From Heligmosomoides polygyrus polygyrus (Eukaryota; Nematoda; Chromadorea; Rhabditida; Heligmosomidae), in contig OX377206.1 of NCBI GenBank assembly GCA_947396885.1, positions 52,125,631-52,189,630 of the forward strand: DNA of 64,000 nucleotides, given 5' to 3'. The notes beneath the pieces were generated by a model that did not search any database, had not been told where the DNA came from, and was given only the letters and a program-made list of their open reading frames with translations. The position numbers and the translations under genes are program-made. Positions 62,994-64,000 of the stretch are shown piece by piece (position 1 is the first letter of the stretch; the number at the start of each line of letters is the position of its first letter).

Positions 62994-63888
62994 GCAGGTT
63001 AGGCAGCTGGAGAGTTATAGGCAGTTCTTCGTAAAGTACCTCAACTAGCCTACTAGCCAACGCATTTGTAGGCCGCTAGCTGATCGCGTGTTCCTACAGT
63101 GGTCGACTGAAATCCGAAAAAATCGTGTCACAGGAGGTTTATCTGCATTTTCGTATCGCTCTAACGTTACCCAACCATGAGCTACCTTGCTGTGTTTCAG
63201 CGCACCTATTGAACTTTCTACTGCTTACAAAATCAACAAGTTGCAGCCAGAAATATTCAAACTTGACTCTCAGAGGATTCCTGGCATGACAGAATTACAG
63301 TGCTCAGAGCACGCCCCTGGTGCAATTTGCGAGCTGTCGCTCCCAGTCGATTGATAGGCCCGATCCTATAAACATTGTGCACAGCGCACTCCCAGAGGAT
63401 TCCTGGCATGACAAAACACTTTACGCTATGCTTGAGATACTCCGAGAACATCGTGCAAATCCTGCAATATAAGCTTCTCTAATCGCAAAAATTCTGCTCC
63501 AGTCATTTTTCACCACCAACTGCGAAAACGCGGTGATCCGGCGAAGTTGTGTACATGCTTGTGTAGATCTCCAAGAGACGAATCGAACACTACCAGACGT
63601 TTTACAAAAAAATCAAATTAGAGGAATTGTGAGCACGCAACTTTTCGACGGCTTGCGGCCGACAACTCGTCCGCGACCGCCCTTCGCAATGGAGCGCAAG
63701 TGTTCAATTTTGAAAATTTTCATAGCTCCATATGAACAATGTATACCATACGATAGAGCTCGAGCTCCTGAGCTCAAATATATTCTTAGTTTTTGAAATG
63801 AATAAATGTTAGGCGAGTTATGTCAAAAAGGCGCAAAAACCGCAAAATCGCGGTTTTGTTCCGGCGTCTATTGAAAAGACGCATCCGG

Positions 63889-64000
63889 AGGTCGAGCGTT
63901 CTACCCCCTCGTCCCCCTAGCCCACCCACCCCCAACCCCCTGGGCTTGCTCGAGAGTCAAGTGGCTGCCATACGAGATAGTGGAGACGCAGACATTGGCT
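63889..64000. other. Window end, C-rich, nothing recognised
   Basis: A C-rich stretch (63904-63945) followed by unique sequence. Too short to interpret. Confidence 0.5.

Larger units (their letters stand above)
58407..63888. mobile_element. Palindromic element of the second subtype, carrying an RTE and a MITE
   Basis: CCGGACGCGTCCTTTCAATA (58407) and its near-complement (to 63888) are the tips. The arms continue inward past AAAACCGCGATTTTGCGG, the GAGCTCGAGCTC palindrome, GTGCACAATG...GGATCGAACC and more, for over 1 kb. The centre near 61850-62290 is also inverted. Without the RTE (59479-61665 plus duplication) and the MITE (62517-62993) the element is about 2.8 kb. The interior is homologous to 1393-4447, but the outer 250 bases are different. 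No transposase. Confidence 0.78.

Noticed and set aside
38230..64000. Downstream DH/PH exons of the RhoGEF
   Set aside because: I searched for DH continuation after VIN and PH-like exons and found none; they are probably beyond the window.

Overview
The window is typical of a repeat-rich nematode genome, most likely a hookworm or other strongylid. The one host gene I recognise has a Caenorhabditis-like architecture. It uses very short introns (54, 57 and 60 bp) alongside introns of up to 15.6 kb that are filled with transposons. No bacterial, organellar or rRNA signal is visible. A 200-bp run of N at 20307-20506 marks an assembly gap.

Host gene. Eleven exons on the + strand between 9148 and 35966 encode part of a Rho guanine-nucleotide exchange factor of the PDZ-RhoGEF/LARG type (C. 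elegans RHGF-1). In order they supply the end of the RGS-like domain, a textbook C1 zinc finger split by a 54-bp intron, an acidic/serine-rich linker, and the first residues of the DH domain. The 5' exons (PDZ, start of RGS-like) and the 3' exons (rest of DH, PH) were not found and probably lie outside the window.

Layout. 1-800 holds two minisatellites of about 41 bp. 1265-5584 is an old mariner copy split by a 3-kb palindromic element and by a small MITE, followed by a deleted mariner (5779-6509). Intron 1 of the RhoGEF (9284-24852) holds an RTE relic split by a 2-kb inverted-repeat insertion, a decayed Ty3/gypsy element, a second RTE copy abutting it, and inside that RTE a Penelope-like element in head-to-head inverted form with a 12-bp target duplication. 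25-36 kb carries the remaining exons separated by a mariner piece, a palindromic element that brackets one exon, a tRNA-derived SINE, a Tc1/mariner-superfamily relic and several MITEs. 36.6-42.1 kb is a 5.4-kb element with long terminal inverted repeats lying inside a minisatellite. 45-51 kb has relics of Penelope, BEL/Pao, RTE and mariner elements. 52.8-57.3 kb is a CR1-like LINE with a MITE inside. 58.4-63.9 kb is another palindromic element with a 5'-truncated RTE copy (785-codon open frame) and a MITE inserted in it.

How the parts relate. Nearly all non-exonic DNA is mobile. Insertions within insertions give a relative age order, several confirmed by target-site duplications or by uninterrupted paralogous sites elsewhere in the window. 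The least usual signals are: a palindromic, apparently non-coding element family up to about 3 kb with a perfect subterminal hairpin; the exon enclosed between its arms; hammerhead-ribozyme-like cores at both ends of the Penelope insertion; and a dispersed minisatellite that travels with a shared flank.
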